A stretch of 64,000 nucleotides of DNA from CAIYTF01 sp963664845 (GTDB taxonomy: Bacteria > Bacteroidota > Ignavibacteria > Ignavibacteriales > Ignavibacteriaceae). The translations under genes and the position numbers were made by a program. Within the stretch, counting starts at the first letter, position 1; the number at the start of each line of letters is the position of its first letter. The stretch lies in contig OY761615.1 of NCBI GenBank assembly GCA_963664845.1, forward strand, positions 5,022,001 through 5,086,000, in the 5' to 3' direction. Shown here piece by piece: positions 35,656 to 42,785 of this stretch. The notes beneath the pieces were generated by a model, which had not been told where the DNA came from, did not search any database, and saw only the letters and a list, made by a program, of their open reading frames with translations.

Positions 35656-36321
35656 TTAGGGATAAAGCCGGTAAATTTCCCATTGACCGTTTGTCAACAG
35701 CTCATACACAATCCGGTCGTGCATTCTTGAGGGGCGGCCCTGCCAAAATTCGAAATACTCAGGTTTGAGCCGAAATCCACCCCAGTTGAGAGGCATGGGA
35801 ATCTGCTTTCCCTCAAACTCCAATTGAATGTTGGCAAACGTCTCGAGCATTTCAACCTTTGATGAAACCCGGCGGCTTTGCTGAGAAGCAAGCGCACCAA
35901 TCTGGCTCATCCGGGGTCTCGAATGGAAATAATCCTCTGATTCCTTAAAAGTTGTTTTTTCTACGGTTCCTTCAATGCGAACCTGCCGCTCAATCTCTTT
36001 CCAAAGGAAAGTCAATGCTGCAAATGGATTTTCCAGCATTTGTTCAGCTTTCCGGCTATCGTAGTTGGTAAAGAATGTGAATCCACGCTCATCAAATGCC
36101 TTGAGGAGAACGATACGGGCGGAAGGCCGGGCATGGGTGCCAGTGGTTGCAAGTGTCATGGCATTAGCTTCCGCGATTCCCGAGTTCAGAGCCTGTGCAA
36201 ACCAGTGCTGGAATTGATGTATCGGATCTTCTGACACATCTTTTTCGTGCAACTCGGCCTGTGAATAGTTTTTTCTTATATTTGCAATATCATGACGCAT
36301 GGTTTCCATTATTGCGGTCAT
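35656..36321 (-). CDS. pdxH: Pyridoxamine 5'-phosphate oxidase
   Basis: A 221-residue FMN enzyme that oxidises pyridoxamine or pyridoxine 5'-phosphate to pyridoxal phosphate. FMN and substrate segments are seen in PSARIVLLKAFDERGFTFFT, NPFAALTFLWKEIERQVRIEG and the C-terminal WQGRPSRMHDRIVYE. Length is normal. The Met at residue 8 is an equally plausible start. It is transcribed towards the phosphoesterase gene, separate from the next gene. Confidence 0.93.
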   Translation of the reverse strand: MTAIMETMRHDIANIRKNYSQAELHEKDVSEDPIHQFQHWFAQALNSGIAEANAMTLATTGTHARPSARIVLLKAFDERGFTFFTNYDSRKAEQMLENPFAALTFLWKEIERQVRIEGTVEKTTFKESEDYFHSRPRMSQIGALASQQSRRVSSKVEMLETFANIQLEFEGKQIPMPLNWGGFRLKPEYFEFWQGRPSRMHDRIVYELLTNGQWEIYRLYP

Positions 36322-36507
36322 ATTCCTTTAAGTGTGTGTATACAATCTGAACTAATATTACCGGAAAACAGTTCCATTGGTATGTCCAACGAACGTATGC
36401 AGTGCTACATTGCTGCAAACACACTGTTATTTAATAAACAAGAGAATTAAGATTATTTAGCCAAAAAGTATTTATTACTTATTGGTGAAAAAAGGTGAAT
36501 AACTGAT

Positions 36508-39500
36508 ATGACAGATTTACAAAATGAAGAGCTGGCAGAAAGATTTGGAGCCAATTCCTGGTTCGTTGAACTTCTTGCCGAGCAATACCGGGAAAATCCC
36601 GATTCCCTACCCGAACAATGGCAAGCCTATTTTGCCGGCACAGCCTCCGGCACTTTAGCAAAAAAACCGGAAGCAGCTGCCTTGCCCGTGCAAAAAGTGC
36701 AGAACTCACCGGTTGATCCGGCTGATGAGCTGAAACCGATAATAGGGGGAGCAGCCCGCATATTACAAAACATGGAGAGCAGTCTCTCAATTCCTACTGC
36801 CTCCTCACACCGCATAATACCCGTTAAGGCTCTCGAAGAGAATAGAATTATTATTAACAACGTTATTACGCCGCGAGAGAAGAAGAAAATTTCCTTCACG
36901 CATTTGATAGCATGGGCCATGATCGCCGCTTTGAAGAAGATACCGGCCATGAACAACGCGTATGCAGTGAGGGATGGGAAACCCTGCCTGGTTCACAAGA
37001 AGAGTATCAATCTTGGTGTGGCAGTTGATCTTGAACGAAAAGACGGTTCACACTCGCTGCTGGTGCCGAACATAAAGAATGTGGAGGCGATGAATTTTCT
37101 CCAGTTTTTTAACAAATATGAAGATCTGATCCAACGTTCGCGCAAGGGCAGTATAGATCCGTCCGAGTTTTTGGGAGCAAGCATAACCCTGACGAATCCG
37201 GGAACCATGGGTACCGTATCATCGATACCCCGGCTAATGCAAGGGCAGGGCGCAATAATTGCAACAGGATCCATTCAATATCCGGCAGAATATCAGGCAA
37301 TGTCCCGTGAGGCAATTGCCAATATCGGTATAAGCAAAGTGTTGTCAATAACGAGTACGTACGATCACCGGATAATTCAAGGGGCAGAATCTGGAAACTT
37401 TTTGAGAGAAATGCACGATCTGCTGCTGGGAAAAGAAGATTTTTATGAAAGCATTTTTTCGGATTTGCGGATTCCGTTTAAACCAATACAATGGCAGAAT
37501 GACAGTGCCTCGGCAAAGGCCGGAGAGATAGCCCAGATAAATGAAGTTGAGAAACAGGCGAGGGTGCTGCAGCTCATAAACATGTATCGGGTCCGCGGAC
37601 ATCTTATCGCGAGCCTTGATCCGCTGGGTTCAAAAACGATCTATCATCCTGAACTGGAACCCTCTTTTCACAGTTTAACCATATGGGACTATGACCGTCC
37701 GTTCATCACGGGCGGTTTTGGCGGATTGCGTGTGGCAACATTGCGGCAGATTCTACATAAACTTCAGAGCACTTATTGCGAGAGAATCGGCGCTGAGTTT
37801 ATGCATATTCAAAATCACGAAGAGAAAACCTGGCTGCAGAAACAAATGGAGCCAATTGAGAACAAACCGGTTTTTGCTGCCAATGTGCAAAAACGGATAT
37901 TGATGAAGCTTATAGAAGCGGAAGAATTTGAACATTTCATCCATACCAGGTTTGTGGGGCACAAGCGATTTTCGCTGGAAGGCTCGGAGACGGTTATTCC
38001 GGTGCTGGATCATTTGCTCACGGAAGCAGCTGACAATGCAGTTGAGGAGATAGTGCTGGGCATGGCGCATCGCGGAAGGTTGAATGTGCTGGCCAACACC
38101 ATTGGCAAATCATATGATTCCATTTTTTCCGAATTCGAAGAAATTTTTGATAAAGACTCATACGCGGGAAGCGGTGATGTCAAATATCACCTGGGTGCAT
38201 CCGGTACGGTGACTACCATGCATAATAAGCAAATTGATGTTTCAATTTCGCCGAATCCAAGTCACCTGGAATGGGTAAATCCGGTAGTTGAGGGCATGGT
38301 GCGTGCCAAACAAACCCGTAAAGGTGACAAAGAGCATAAAAACACCGTTGCAGTTCTCATTCATGGAGATGCCGCATTTGCAGGGCAGGGAGTGGTGGCC
38401 GAGACGCTGAACCTTTCCCAGCTTAAGGGCTACAGAACAGGTGGGACTGTTCATATAATCATCAATAACCAGATTGGATTCACCACAACGCCCGAGGACG
38501 CCCGCTCCACTGAATATGCGACTGATGTGGCAAAGATGGTGCAGGCGCCGATATTCCACGTTAATGGAGACGATCCTGAGGCTTCATTATGGGTAACCCG
38601 GCTGGCATTTGAATACCGGCAGAAATTCAAAAAGGATGTTGTCATAGATTTATTCGGATACCGCAGGCATGGGCATAATGAAGGCGATGAACCGGGATTT
38701 ACTCAACCAATTCTCTATAAGAAGATCAAGGAGCAGCCATCTGTCCTCACGCTTTATTCGAATCAGTTGAAACGGCTTGGAGTGATAAGCGAAGAGGAAT
38801 TTCAGCAATACAAAAAATCAATCACCACCAAGTTTGATGAAGCATTTGAGCGGGTGAAAGAGAAGCACTTTGATTTTAACGTAGCCTTTCCTCTTGCCGT
38901 GTCAAAAGAAACCATGCAGGCAGCAAAGAAGACGTTGACCACTGCGGTCGATGGCGAAACATTGGATGATCTTATTACCCGGTCAACACAGGCCCCGGAT
39001 AATTTTAATGTGCATCCAAAATTGAAAAAGTTTTTGGAGAAACGACGTGAATTTTTGACCGAAGAGGGGAGGGCGGATTGGGCTTTTGGAGAAACCCTGG
39101 CTTTTGCCTCGCTGCTCAGAGAAGGAACAGCAGTAAGATTGAGCGGACAGGACAGTGTTCGGGGAACATTCAGTCAGAGGCACCTTTCGCTGACTGACAT
39201 TGACACGGGGCAGGAATATTTCCCGGTGAATCATATGTATGAGGAACAGGAAACGGTTGAAGCATTGGACAGCTCGCTCTCGGAGGCTGCAGTATTGGGA
39301 TTTGAATTCGGGTACAGCACGGCGGATCCATTATCGCTGGTGCTTTGGGAAGCGCAGTTTGGCGACTTTGCCAACAGCGCGCAGGTCATCATTGATAACT
39401 TCATTGTTGCATCATATGAAAAGTGGCAGGCACCGAGCAATTTGGTGATGCTGTTGCCGCACGGGTTTGAAGGACAGGGGCCTGAACACTCCAGTGCGCG

Positions 39501-40122
39501 TCTGGAACGGTTCCTGACGCTTTGCGCGCAGGAAAACATGGAAGTGTGCAATGTATCCACGCCGGCTCAGTATTTTCATCTTTTGCGGCGTCACGCCAAG
39601 AAGGAGATAAGGCGCCCATTGGTAATAATGACTCCGAAGAGTCTGCTTAGGCTTCCTGAAGCGCGTTCGGCACGGAATGAGTTTATTGAAGGCCATTTCC
39701 AGGAAATTATTGACGATGCAACTGTGATGGCACCGGATGAGATCAAACGGGTGATACTCACTTCCGGGAAAATTTATTATGAGTTATTGCATTACCGAAC
39801 TGAGAATAAACTGAGTGATGTGGCAATTGTGCGGCTTGAGCAGTATTATCCGTTTGACCGTATCGGGATGAAAGCCATTCTGAAAAAGTACGCAAAGGCC
39901 AAAAAGATAGTCTGGGTTCAGGAAGAACCGCGTAATATGGGGGCCTGGGGTTTTCTGCATGAGTATCTTTTGGAAGTGAAGACCCCGGGTCAGAAGCTGC
40001 TTTATGCGGGTCGGCCCGCGAGTGCAAGCCCGGCAGTGGGGTCATCACGGTTGGCAGCGCATTTGCAGGCGAGTTTAATTATGGATGCATTTTCTGAGGA
40101 TAAAAGCAATGCATCTGCATAA
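36508..40122 (+). CDS. kgd: Fused 2-oxoglutarate dehydrogenase E2-E1 (Kgd-type)
   Basis: A 1204-residue TCA-cycle enzyme. Residues 1-40 carry the E1 N-terminal motif NSWFVELLAEQYRENPDSL. Residues of about 95-310 are an E2 succinyltransferase catalytic domain ending in TYDHRIIQGAESGNFL with the catalytic DHR. The rest is the thiamine-dependent E1 part (LGMAHRGRLNVLAN, HGDAAFAGQGVVAETLNLS, GYRRHGHNEGDEP). As in mycobacterial Kgd, there is no lipoyl domain, so lipoyl groups must come from another E2 protein. A GGTGAATAA stretch precedes the ATG. Confidence 0.93.
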   Translation: MTDLQNEELAERFGANSWFVELLAEQYRENPDSLPEQWQAYFAGTASGTLAKKPEAAALPVQKVQNSPVDPADELKPIIGGAARILQNMESSLSIPTASSHRIIPVKALEENRIIINNVITPREKKKISFTHLIAWAMIAALKKIPAMNNAYAVRDGKPCLVHKKSINLGVAVDLERKDGSHSLLVPNIKNVEAMNFLQFFNKYEDLIQRSRKGSIDPSEFLGASITLTNPGTMGTVSSIPRLMQGQGAIIATGSIQYPAEYQAMSREAIANIGISKVLSITSTYDHRIIQGAESGNFLREMHDLLLGKEDFYESIFSDLRIPFKPIQWQNDSASAKAGEIAQINEVEKQARVLQLINMYRVRGHLIASLDPLGSKTIYHPELEPSFHSLTIWDYDRPFITGGFGGLRVATLRQILHKLQSTYCERIGAEFMHIQNHEEKTWLQKQMEPIENKPVFAANVQKRILMKLIEAEEFEHFIHTRFVGHKRFSLEGSETVIPVLDHLLTEAADNAVEEIVLGMAHRGRLNVLANTIGKSYDSIFSEFEEIFDKDSYAGSGDVKYHLGASGTVTTMHNKQIDVSISPNPSHLEWVNPVVEGMVRAKQTRKGDKEHKNTVAVLIHGDAAFAGQGVVAETLNLSQLKGYRTGGTVHIIINNQIGFTTTPEDARSTEYATDVAKMVQAPIFHVNGDDPEASLWVTRLAFEYRQKFKKDVVIDLFGYRRHGHNEGDEPGFTQPILYKKIKEQPSVLTLYSNQLKRLGVISEEEFQQYKKSITTKFDEAFERVKEKHFDFNVAFPLAVSKETMQAAKKTLTTAVDGETLDDLITRSTQAPDNFNVHPKLKKFLEKRREFLTEEGRADWAFGETLAFASLLREGTAVRLSGQDSVRGTFSQRHLSLTDIDTGQEYFPVNHMYEEQETVEALDSSLSEAAVLGFEFGYSTADPLSLVLWEAQFGDFANSAQVIIDNFIVASYEKWQAPSNLVMLLPHGFEGQGPEHSSARLERFLTLCAQENMEVCNVSTPAQYFHLLRRHAKKEIRRPLVIMTPKSLLRLPEARSARNEFIEGHFQEIIDDATVMAPDEIKRVILTSGKIYYELLHYRTENKLSDVAIVRLEQYYPFDRIGMKAILKKYAKAKKIVWVQEEPRNMGAWGFLHEYLLEVKTPGQKLLYAGRPASASPAVGSSRLAAHLQASLIMDAFSEDKSNASA

Positions 40123-40429
40123 TTCGAATAAATGGATATTTTCTAAAAATAATTAATTGGTGTATGCCCCTAACGGGGGTTTGAGATATCGTACGGATTT
40201 CAATTATTTCCACGGATAAAAATGCCAAATCGATTAATGGGTTTTGTTCGCCCCTTATTCAGGGAGAATTGGTAGTGTTATATGGCCGTGGGTTGCACCC
40301 ACGGTTATTCAAGTATTGTCCTTTCAGGACTCGAACAAGTCATAATAGCATTGCAGTAATTGCTGATATGTCTATATAGAGCATTAGAAGAACTATTAAG
40401 GCGATATATATGAGTTTGAGCAGGATGCT
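40123..40429. other. Spacer with a REP-like hairpin and a tRNA remnant
   Basis: It contains a family-B-like tail (about 40189-40225), the hairpin at 40286-40304, and the decayed tRNA D-arm piece reaching into the first nuclease gene (40420-40432). Confidence 0.5.
40286..40304. repeat. REP-like hairpin
   Basis: CCGTGGGTTGCACCCACGG forms an 8-bp stem with a 3-base loop, followed by TTATTCAAG. The arms resemble the CCCGTGG and CTATTCAA parts of the palindromic element at 3700-3847. Confidence 0.5.
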
Positions 40430-40432
40430 CTA
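40420..40432 (-). pseudogene. Decayed tRNA D-arm remnant at the end of the nuclease array
   Basis: On the minus strand TAGAGCATCCTGCT aligns with TAGAGCATCCCGCT of the better preserved tRNA remnants. Its TAG is the stop codon of the first nuclease gene. Confidence 0.45.
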
Positions 40433-40678
40433 TACTTGAGATTTGCGGTATTCCAACGAACATTTTGAATTCTTCAATGACTTGAGATACTTTTCCAGTT
40501 TCATCGCTTCTTCTTTTGATTCACAACCCCTTGATATCTGTATTTCCCAATGTTCAGTTGTGTGGGTATATGCACGATGATCGGTGTGGTTATGCTCGGA
40601 TAACCTTCGAGTGAGGTCCGACGTATAGCCAATGTAGTGACGGCCTTTATCTGACAATAGTATATATACGTGATACAT
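40430..40678 (-). CDS. GIY-YIG nuclease, array copy 1 (most diverged)
   Basis: An 82-residue single-domain GIY-YIG endonuclease of the URI/YhbQ type. The catalytic elements are V4-Y5-I6 (GIY), Y15-I16-G17 (YIG), the Arg pair R24/R25 and the metal-binding Glu in AMKLEKYLKS. Unlike the other four copies, the C-terminus is LEYRKSQV and the stop codon lies inside a tRNA-like TAGAGC. It is the distal end of the array in the transcription direction. Function unknown; relatives are often free-standing and may act as homing nucleases. Confidence 0.85.
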   Translation of the reverse strand: MYHVYILLSDKGRHYIGYTSDLTRRLSEHNHTDHRAYTHTTEHWEIQISRGCESKEEAMKLEKYLKSLKNSKCSLEYRKSQV

Positions 40679-40698
40679 AAACCAGGTCAGGGATGTTG

Positions 40699-40731
40699 GA
40701 AAAAGAAAACCCCATAATTTCTTATGGGGTT
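40699..40731 (-). terminator. Terminator hairpin of array unit 1
   Basis: Minus strand AACCCCATAA-n4-TTATGGGGTT (40708-40731) is followed by TTTCTTTTT. It is the variant with a fully Watson-Crick 10-bp stem. The nuclease ATG is 21 bases beyond the T-run. Confidence 0.7.
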
Positions 40732-40740
40732 GTTTCGTTG

Positions 40741-40800
40741 TGGGCGTTCAGGGATTCGAACCCCGGACCCTCCCGCTCGAAGCGGGATGCTCTAAACCAG
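40741..40800 (-). pseudogene. Headless tRNA-Val-like remnant 1
   Basis: The last 60 bases of a tRNA, from CTGGTTTAGAGC to AACGCCCA. The 5' acceptor strand and 5' D-stem are missing, replaced by the end of nuclease copy 2. The D-loop, variable and T-arm bases are identical to the intact tRNA-Val at 42277-42351, but the anticodon arm is TCCCG-CTTCGAG-CGGGA (UCG in the anticodon position). It cannot form an acceptor stem. Confidence 0.75.
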
Positions 40801-40801
40801 T

Positions 40802-41062
40802 TTATCTGCCTAAAGCAGACTGATCTCTTAAATATTCTACAGCCCGTTTTGAATTCTTCAATGACTTGAGATACTTTTCCAGTTTCATCGCTTCTTCTTT
40901 TGATTCACAACTCCTTGATATCTCTATTTCCCAATGTTCAGTTGTGTGGGTATATGCGCGATGATCGGTGTGATTATGCTCGGATAACCTTCTAGTGAGG
41001 TCCGACGTATAACCAATGTAGTGACGGCCTTTATCTGACAATAGTATATATACGTGATACAT
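40802..41062 (-). CDS. GIY-YIG nuclease, array copy 2
   Basis: An 86-residue protein nearly identical to copy 3, with the full catalytic set (Y5, Y15-I16-G17, R25, H29-N30, E62). The C-terminus is VEYLRDQSALGR and the TAA lies one base from tRNA remnant 1. The ATG of MYHVYIL was chosen over an extended TTG frame that would begin inside the terminator hairpin. Confidence 0.85.
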   Translation of the reverse strand: MYHVYILLSDKGRHYIGYTSDLTRRLSEHNHTDHRAYTHTTEHWEIEISRSCESKEEAMKLEKYLKSLKNSKRAVEYLRDQSALGR

Positions 41063-41082
41063 AAACCAGGTCAGGGATGTTG

Positions 41083-41115
41083 GAAAAAGAAAACCCCACA
41101 ATTGCTTATGGGGTT
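41083..41115 (-). terminator. Terminator hairpin of array unit 2
   Basis: Minus strand AACCCCATAA-GCAA-TTGTGGGGTT (41092-41115) plus a T-run. T-G wobble replaces one A-T pair compared with unit 1, so pairing is kept. Confidence 0.7.
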
Positions 41116-41124
41116 GTTTCGTTG

Positions 41125-41184
41125 TGGGCGTTCAGGGATTCGAACCCCGGACCCTCCCGCTCGAAGCGGGATGCTCTAAACCAG
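41125..41184 (-). pseudogene. Headless tRNA-Val-like remnant 2
   Basis: Identical by eye to remnant 1, displaced by exactly 384 bases. It follows the stop of nuclease copy 3. Confidence 0.75.
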
Positions 41185-41185
41185 T

Positions 41186-41446
41186 TTATCTGCCTAAAGC
41201 AGACTGATCTCTTAAATATTCTACAGCCCGTTTTGAATTCTTCAATGACTTGAGATACTTTTCCAGTTTCATCGCTTCTTCTTTTGATTCACAACTCCTT
41301 GATATCTCTATTTCCCAATGTTCAGTTGTGTGGGTATATGCGCGATGATCGGTGTGATTATGCTCGGATAACCTTCTAGTGAGGTCCGACGTATAACCAA
41401 TGTAGTGACGGCCTTTATCTGACAATAGTATATATACGTGATACAT
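41186..41446 (-). CDS. GIY-YIG nuclease, array copy 3
   Basis: 86 residues, same product as copy 2 (SDKGRHYIG form). Its upstream hairpin is of the unit 1 type, so the hairpin and ORF variants are not inherited together. Confidence 0.85.
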   Translation of the reverse strand: MYHVYILLSDKGRHYIGYTSDLTRRLSEHNHTDHRAYTHTTEHWEIEISRSCESKEEAMKLEKYLKSLKNSKRAVEYLRDQSALGR

Positions 41447-41466
41447 AAACCAGGTCAGGGATGTTG

Positions 41467-41499
41467 GAAAAAGAAAACCCCATAATTTCTTATGGGGTT
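41467..41499 (-). terminator. Terminator hairpin of array unit 3
   Basis: AACCCCATAA-n4-TTATGGGGTT with T-run, same variant as unit 1. Confidence 0.7.
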
Positions 41500-41508
41500 G
41501 TTTCGTTG

Positions 41509-41568
41509 TGGGCGTTCAGGGATTCGAACCCCGGACCCTCCCGCTCGAAGCGGGATGCTCTAAACCAG
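41509..41568 (-). pseudogene. Headless tRNA-Val-like remnant 3
   Basis: The same 60-base tRNA 3' part as remnants 1 and 2, 384 bases further on; no difference seen. Confidence 0.75.
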
Positions 41569-41569
41569 T

Positions 41570-41830
41570 TTATCTGCCTAAAGCAGACTGATCTCTTAAA
41601 TATTCTACAGCCCGTTTTGAATTCTTCAATGACTTGAGATACTTTTCCAGTTTCATCGCTTCTTCTTTTGATTCACAACTCCTTGATATCTCTATTTCCC
41701 AATGTTCAGTTGTGTGGGTATATGCGCGATGATCGGTGTGATTATGCTCGGATAACCTTCTAGTGAGGTCCGACGTATAGCCAATGTAGTGACGGTCCTT
41801 ATCTGACAATAGTATATATACGTGATACAT
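41570..41830 (-). CDS. GIY-YIG nuclease, array copy 4
   Basis: 86 residues, differing from copies 2-3 by G12 to D (SDKDRHYIG). The whole 384-base unit appears identical to that of copy 5, pointing to a recent duplication. Confidence 0.85.
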   Translation of the reverse strand: MYHVYILLSDKDRHYIGYTSDLTRRLSEHNHTDHRAYTHTTEHWEIEISRSCESKEEAMKLEKYLKSLKNSKRAVEYLRDQSALGR

Positions 41831-41850
41831 AAACCAGGTCAAGGATGTTG

Positions 41851-41883
41851 GAAAAAGAAAACCCCACAATTGCTTATGGGGTT
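41851..41883 (-). terminator. Terminator hairpin of array unit 4
   Basis: AACCCCATAA-GCAA-TTGTGGGGTT with T-run, same variant as unit 2. Confidence 0.7.
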
Positions 41884-41892
41884 GTTTCGTTG

Positions 41893-41952
41893 TGGGCGTT
41901 CAGGGATTCGAACCCCGGACCCTCCCGCTCGAAGCGGGATGCTCTAAACCAG
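41893..41952 (-). pseudogene. Headless tRNA-Val-like remnant 4
   Basis: The same 60-base tRNA 3' part, following the stop of nuclease copy 5. Confidence 0.75.
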
Positions 41953-41953
41953 T

Positions 41954-42214
41954 TTATCTGCCTAAAGCAGACTGATCTCTTAAATATTCTACAGCCCGTT
42001 TTGAATTCTTCAATGACTTGAGATACTTTTCCAGTTTCATCGCTTCTTCTTTTGATTCACAACTCCTTGATATCTCTATTTCCCAATGTTCAGTTGTGTG
42101 GGTATATGCGCGATGATCGGTGTGATTATGCTCGGATAACCTTCTAGTGAGGTCCGACGTATAGCCAATGTAGTGACGGTCCTTATCTGACAATAGTATA
42201 TATACGTGATACAT
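41954..42214 (-). CDS. GIY-YIG nuclease, array copy 5 (next to intact tRNA-Val)
   Basis: 86 residues, same protein as copy 4. It is the promoter-proximal copy: it begins 62 bases after the 3' end of the intact tRNA-Val, just behind that tRNA's terminator hairpin. Expression would need read-through from the tRNA promoter or a weak internal promoter. No clear ribosome site precedes the ATG, which is common in this phylum. Confidence 0.85.
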   Translation of the reverse strand: MYHVYILLSDKDRHYIGYTSDLTRRLSEHNHTDHRAYTHTTEHWEIEISRSCESKEEAMKLEKYLKSLKNSKRAVEYLRDQSALGR

Positions 42215-42234
42215 AAACCAGGTCAAGGATGTTG

Positions 42235-42267
42235 GAAAAAGAAAACCCCACAATTGCTTATGGGGTT
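42235..42267 (-). terminator. Terminator of tRNA-Val, head of the array
   Basis: AACCCCATAA-GCAA-TTGTGGGGTT (42244-42267) starts 9 bases after the tRNA-Val 3' end and is followed by a T-run. Confidence 0.75.
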
Positions 42268-42276
42268 GTTTCGTTG

Positions 42277-42351
42277 TGGGCGTTCAGGGATTCGAACCCC
42301 GGACCCCCTCCTTGTAAGGGAGGTGCTCTAAACCAGCTGAGCTAAACGCCC
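42277..42351 (-). tRNA. tRNA-Val (anticodon TAC)
   Basis: A 75-base tRNA with a perfect acceptor stem (GGGCGTT/AACGCCC), D-stem GCTC/GAGC, anticodon arm CCTCC-CTTACAA-GGAGG, T-stem CGGGG/CCCTG and discriminator A. CCA is not encoded. It is the only complete member of the tRNA family that seeds the nuclease array. Confidence 0.93.
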
Positions 42352-42378
42352 GATTTTAACATTCTAATACAAAACTTT

Positions 42379-42437
42379 TCGAACCTCAGACCCTCCCGCA
42401 ATGGCGGGATGCTCTAAACCAGCTGAGCTAAACGCCC
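42379..42437 (-). pseudogene. Broken tRNA with intact 5' half
   Basis: On the minus strand it starts GGGCGTTTAGCTCAGCTGGTT like tRNA-Val, then has an anticodon arm TCCCGC-CATT-GCGGGA whose loop is one base short, and stops after TTCGAA in the T-loop. The 3' T-stem and acceptor strand are missing. It is the mirror image of the array remnants, which keep the 3' part only. It probably cannot be aminoacylated. Confidence 0.75.
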
Positions 42438-42484
42438 GATTTTATAAACATCATGCTCAAATTTGCGATTTTCAGAATCCTGAG

Positions 42485-42557
42485 AGCGAGCGACGGGATT
42501 CGAACCCGCGACCCTCAGCTTGGGAAGCTGATGCTCTACCAACTGAGCTACGCTCGC
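42485..42557 (-). tRNA. tRNA-Gly (anticodon CCC)
   Basis: A 73-base tRNA with acceptor GCGAGCG/CGCTCGC, D-stem GCTC/GAGC, anticodon loop TTCCCAA, T-stem GCGGG/CCCGT and U at the discriminator, as expected for glycine tRNAs. It is the first gene of the tRNA-nuclease locus. Confidence 0.93.
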
Positions 42558-42610
42558 AAATTGAGATTCCTAATTTATCATTTTCTTACCCATTTTCAAA
42601 ATTTAAATTG

Positions 42611-42618
42611 CAAAAGTA
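42611..42618 (-). promoter_or_regulatory. Possible -7 box of the tRNA-nuclease locus
   Basis: Minus-strand TACTTTTG fits the Bacteroidota -7 consensus TAnnTTTG and lies about 54 bases before tRNA-Gly. No TTTG stands at the usual -33 distance, so support is partial. Confidence 0.3.
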
Positions 42619-42785
42619 GCCTTAATTTTCTTCCTTCCACAGTACAACATTTATTTTCTGATAACCTATAGCCGTGAAATGCTCGCTCTTGCTTTTCCAG
42701 TTTTCACTTTCTATATTCTTTGACTTTTTTCTCCGTTCTATGTGTGTACCAGGTAAATTCATCAAACTAACAATAAGAGGTTGCT

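Larger units (their letters stand above)
40741..42276 (-). repeat. Four exact 384-bp tandem units of tRNA remnant, nuclease and terminator
   Basis: Unit boundaries (base before GGGCGTT) fall at 40741, 41125, 41509, 41893 and 42277, so the period is exactly 384 four times. Each unit on the minus strand reads: terminator hairpin, nuclease ORF, headless tRNA. The fifth boundary is the intact tRNA-Val. Units differ at only a few positions, and units 4 and 5 seem identical. Confidence 0.92.

Noticed and set aside
40741..40800. Functional tRNA-Arg(UCG)
   Set aside because: The 5' acceptor strand and 5' D-stem are absent in every array copy, so no complete cloverleaf can form.
41063..42253. Extended N-termini (starting WGFLFPTSLTW) for nuclease copies 2, 4 and 5
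   Set aside because: The extension begins at TTG inside the terminator hairpin and is missing in copies 1 and 3; the shared ATG is the better start.
40741..42276. CRISPR array
   Set aside because: The repeats are 384 bp, contain ORFs and tRNA parts, and there are no short spacers or cas genes.
42401..42671. Two plus-strand frames of about 72 codons over the tRNA genes
   Set aside because: They are antisense to tRNA-Gly and the broken tRNA; their coding appearance comes from tRNA sequence.
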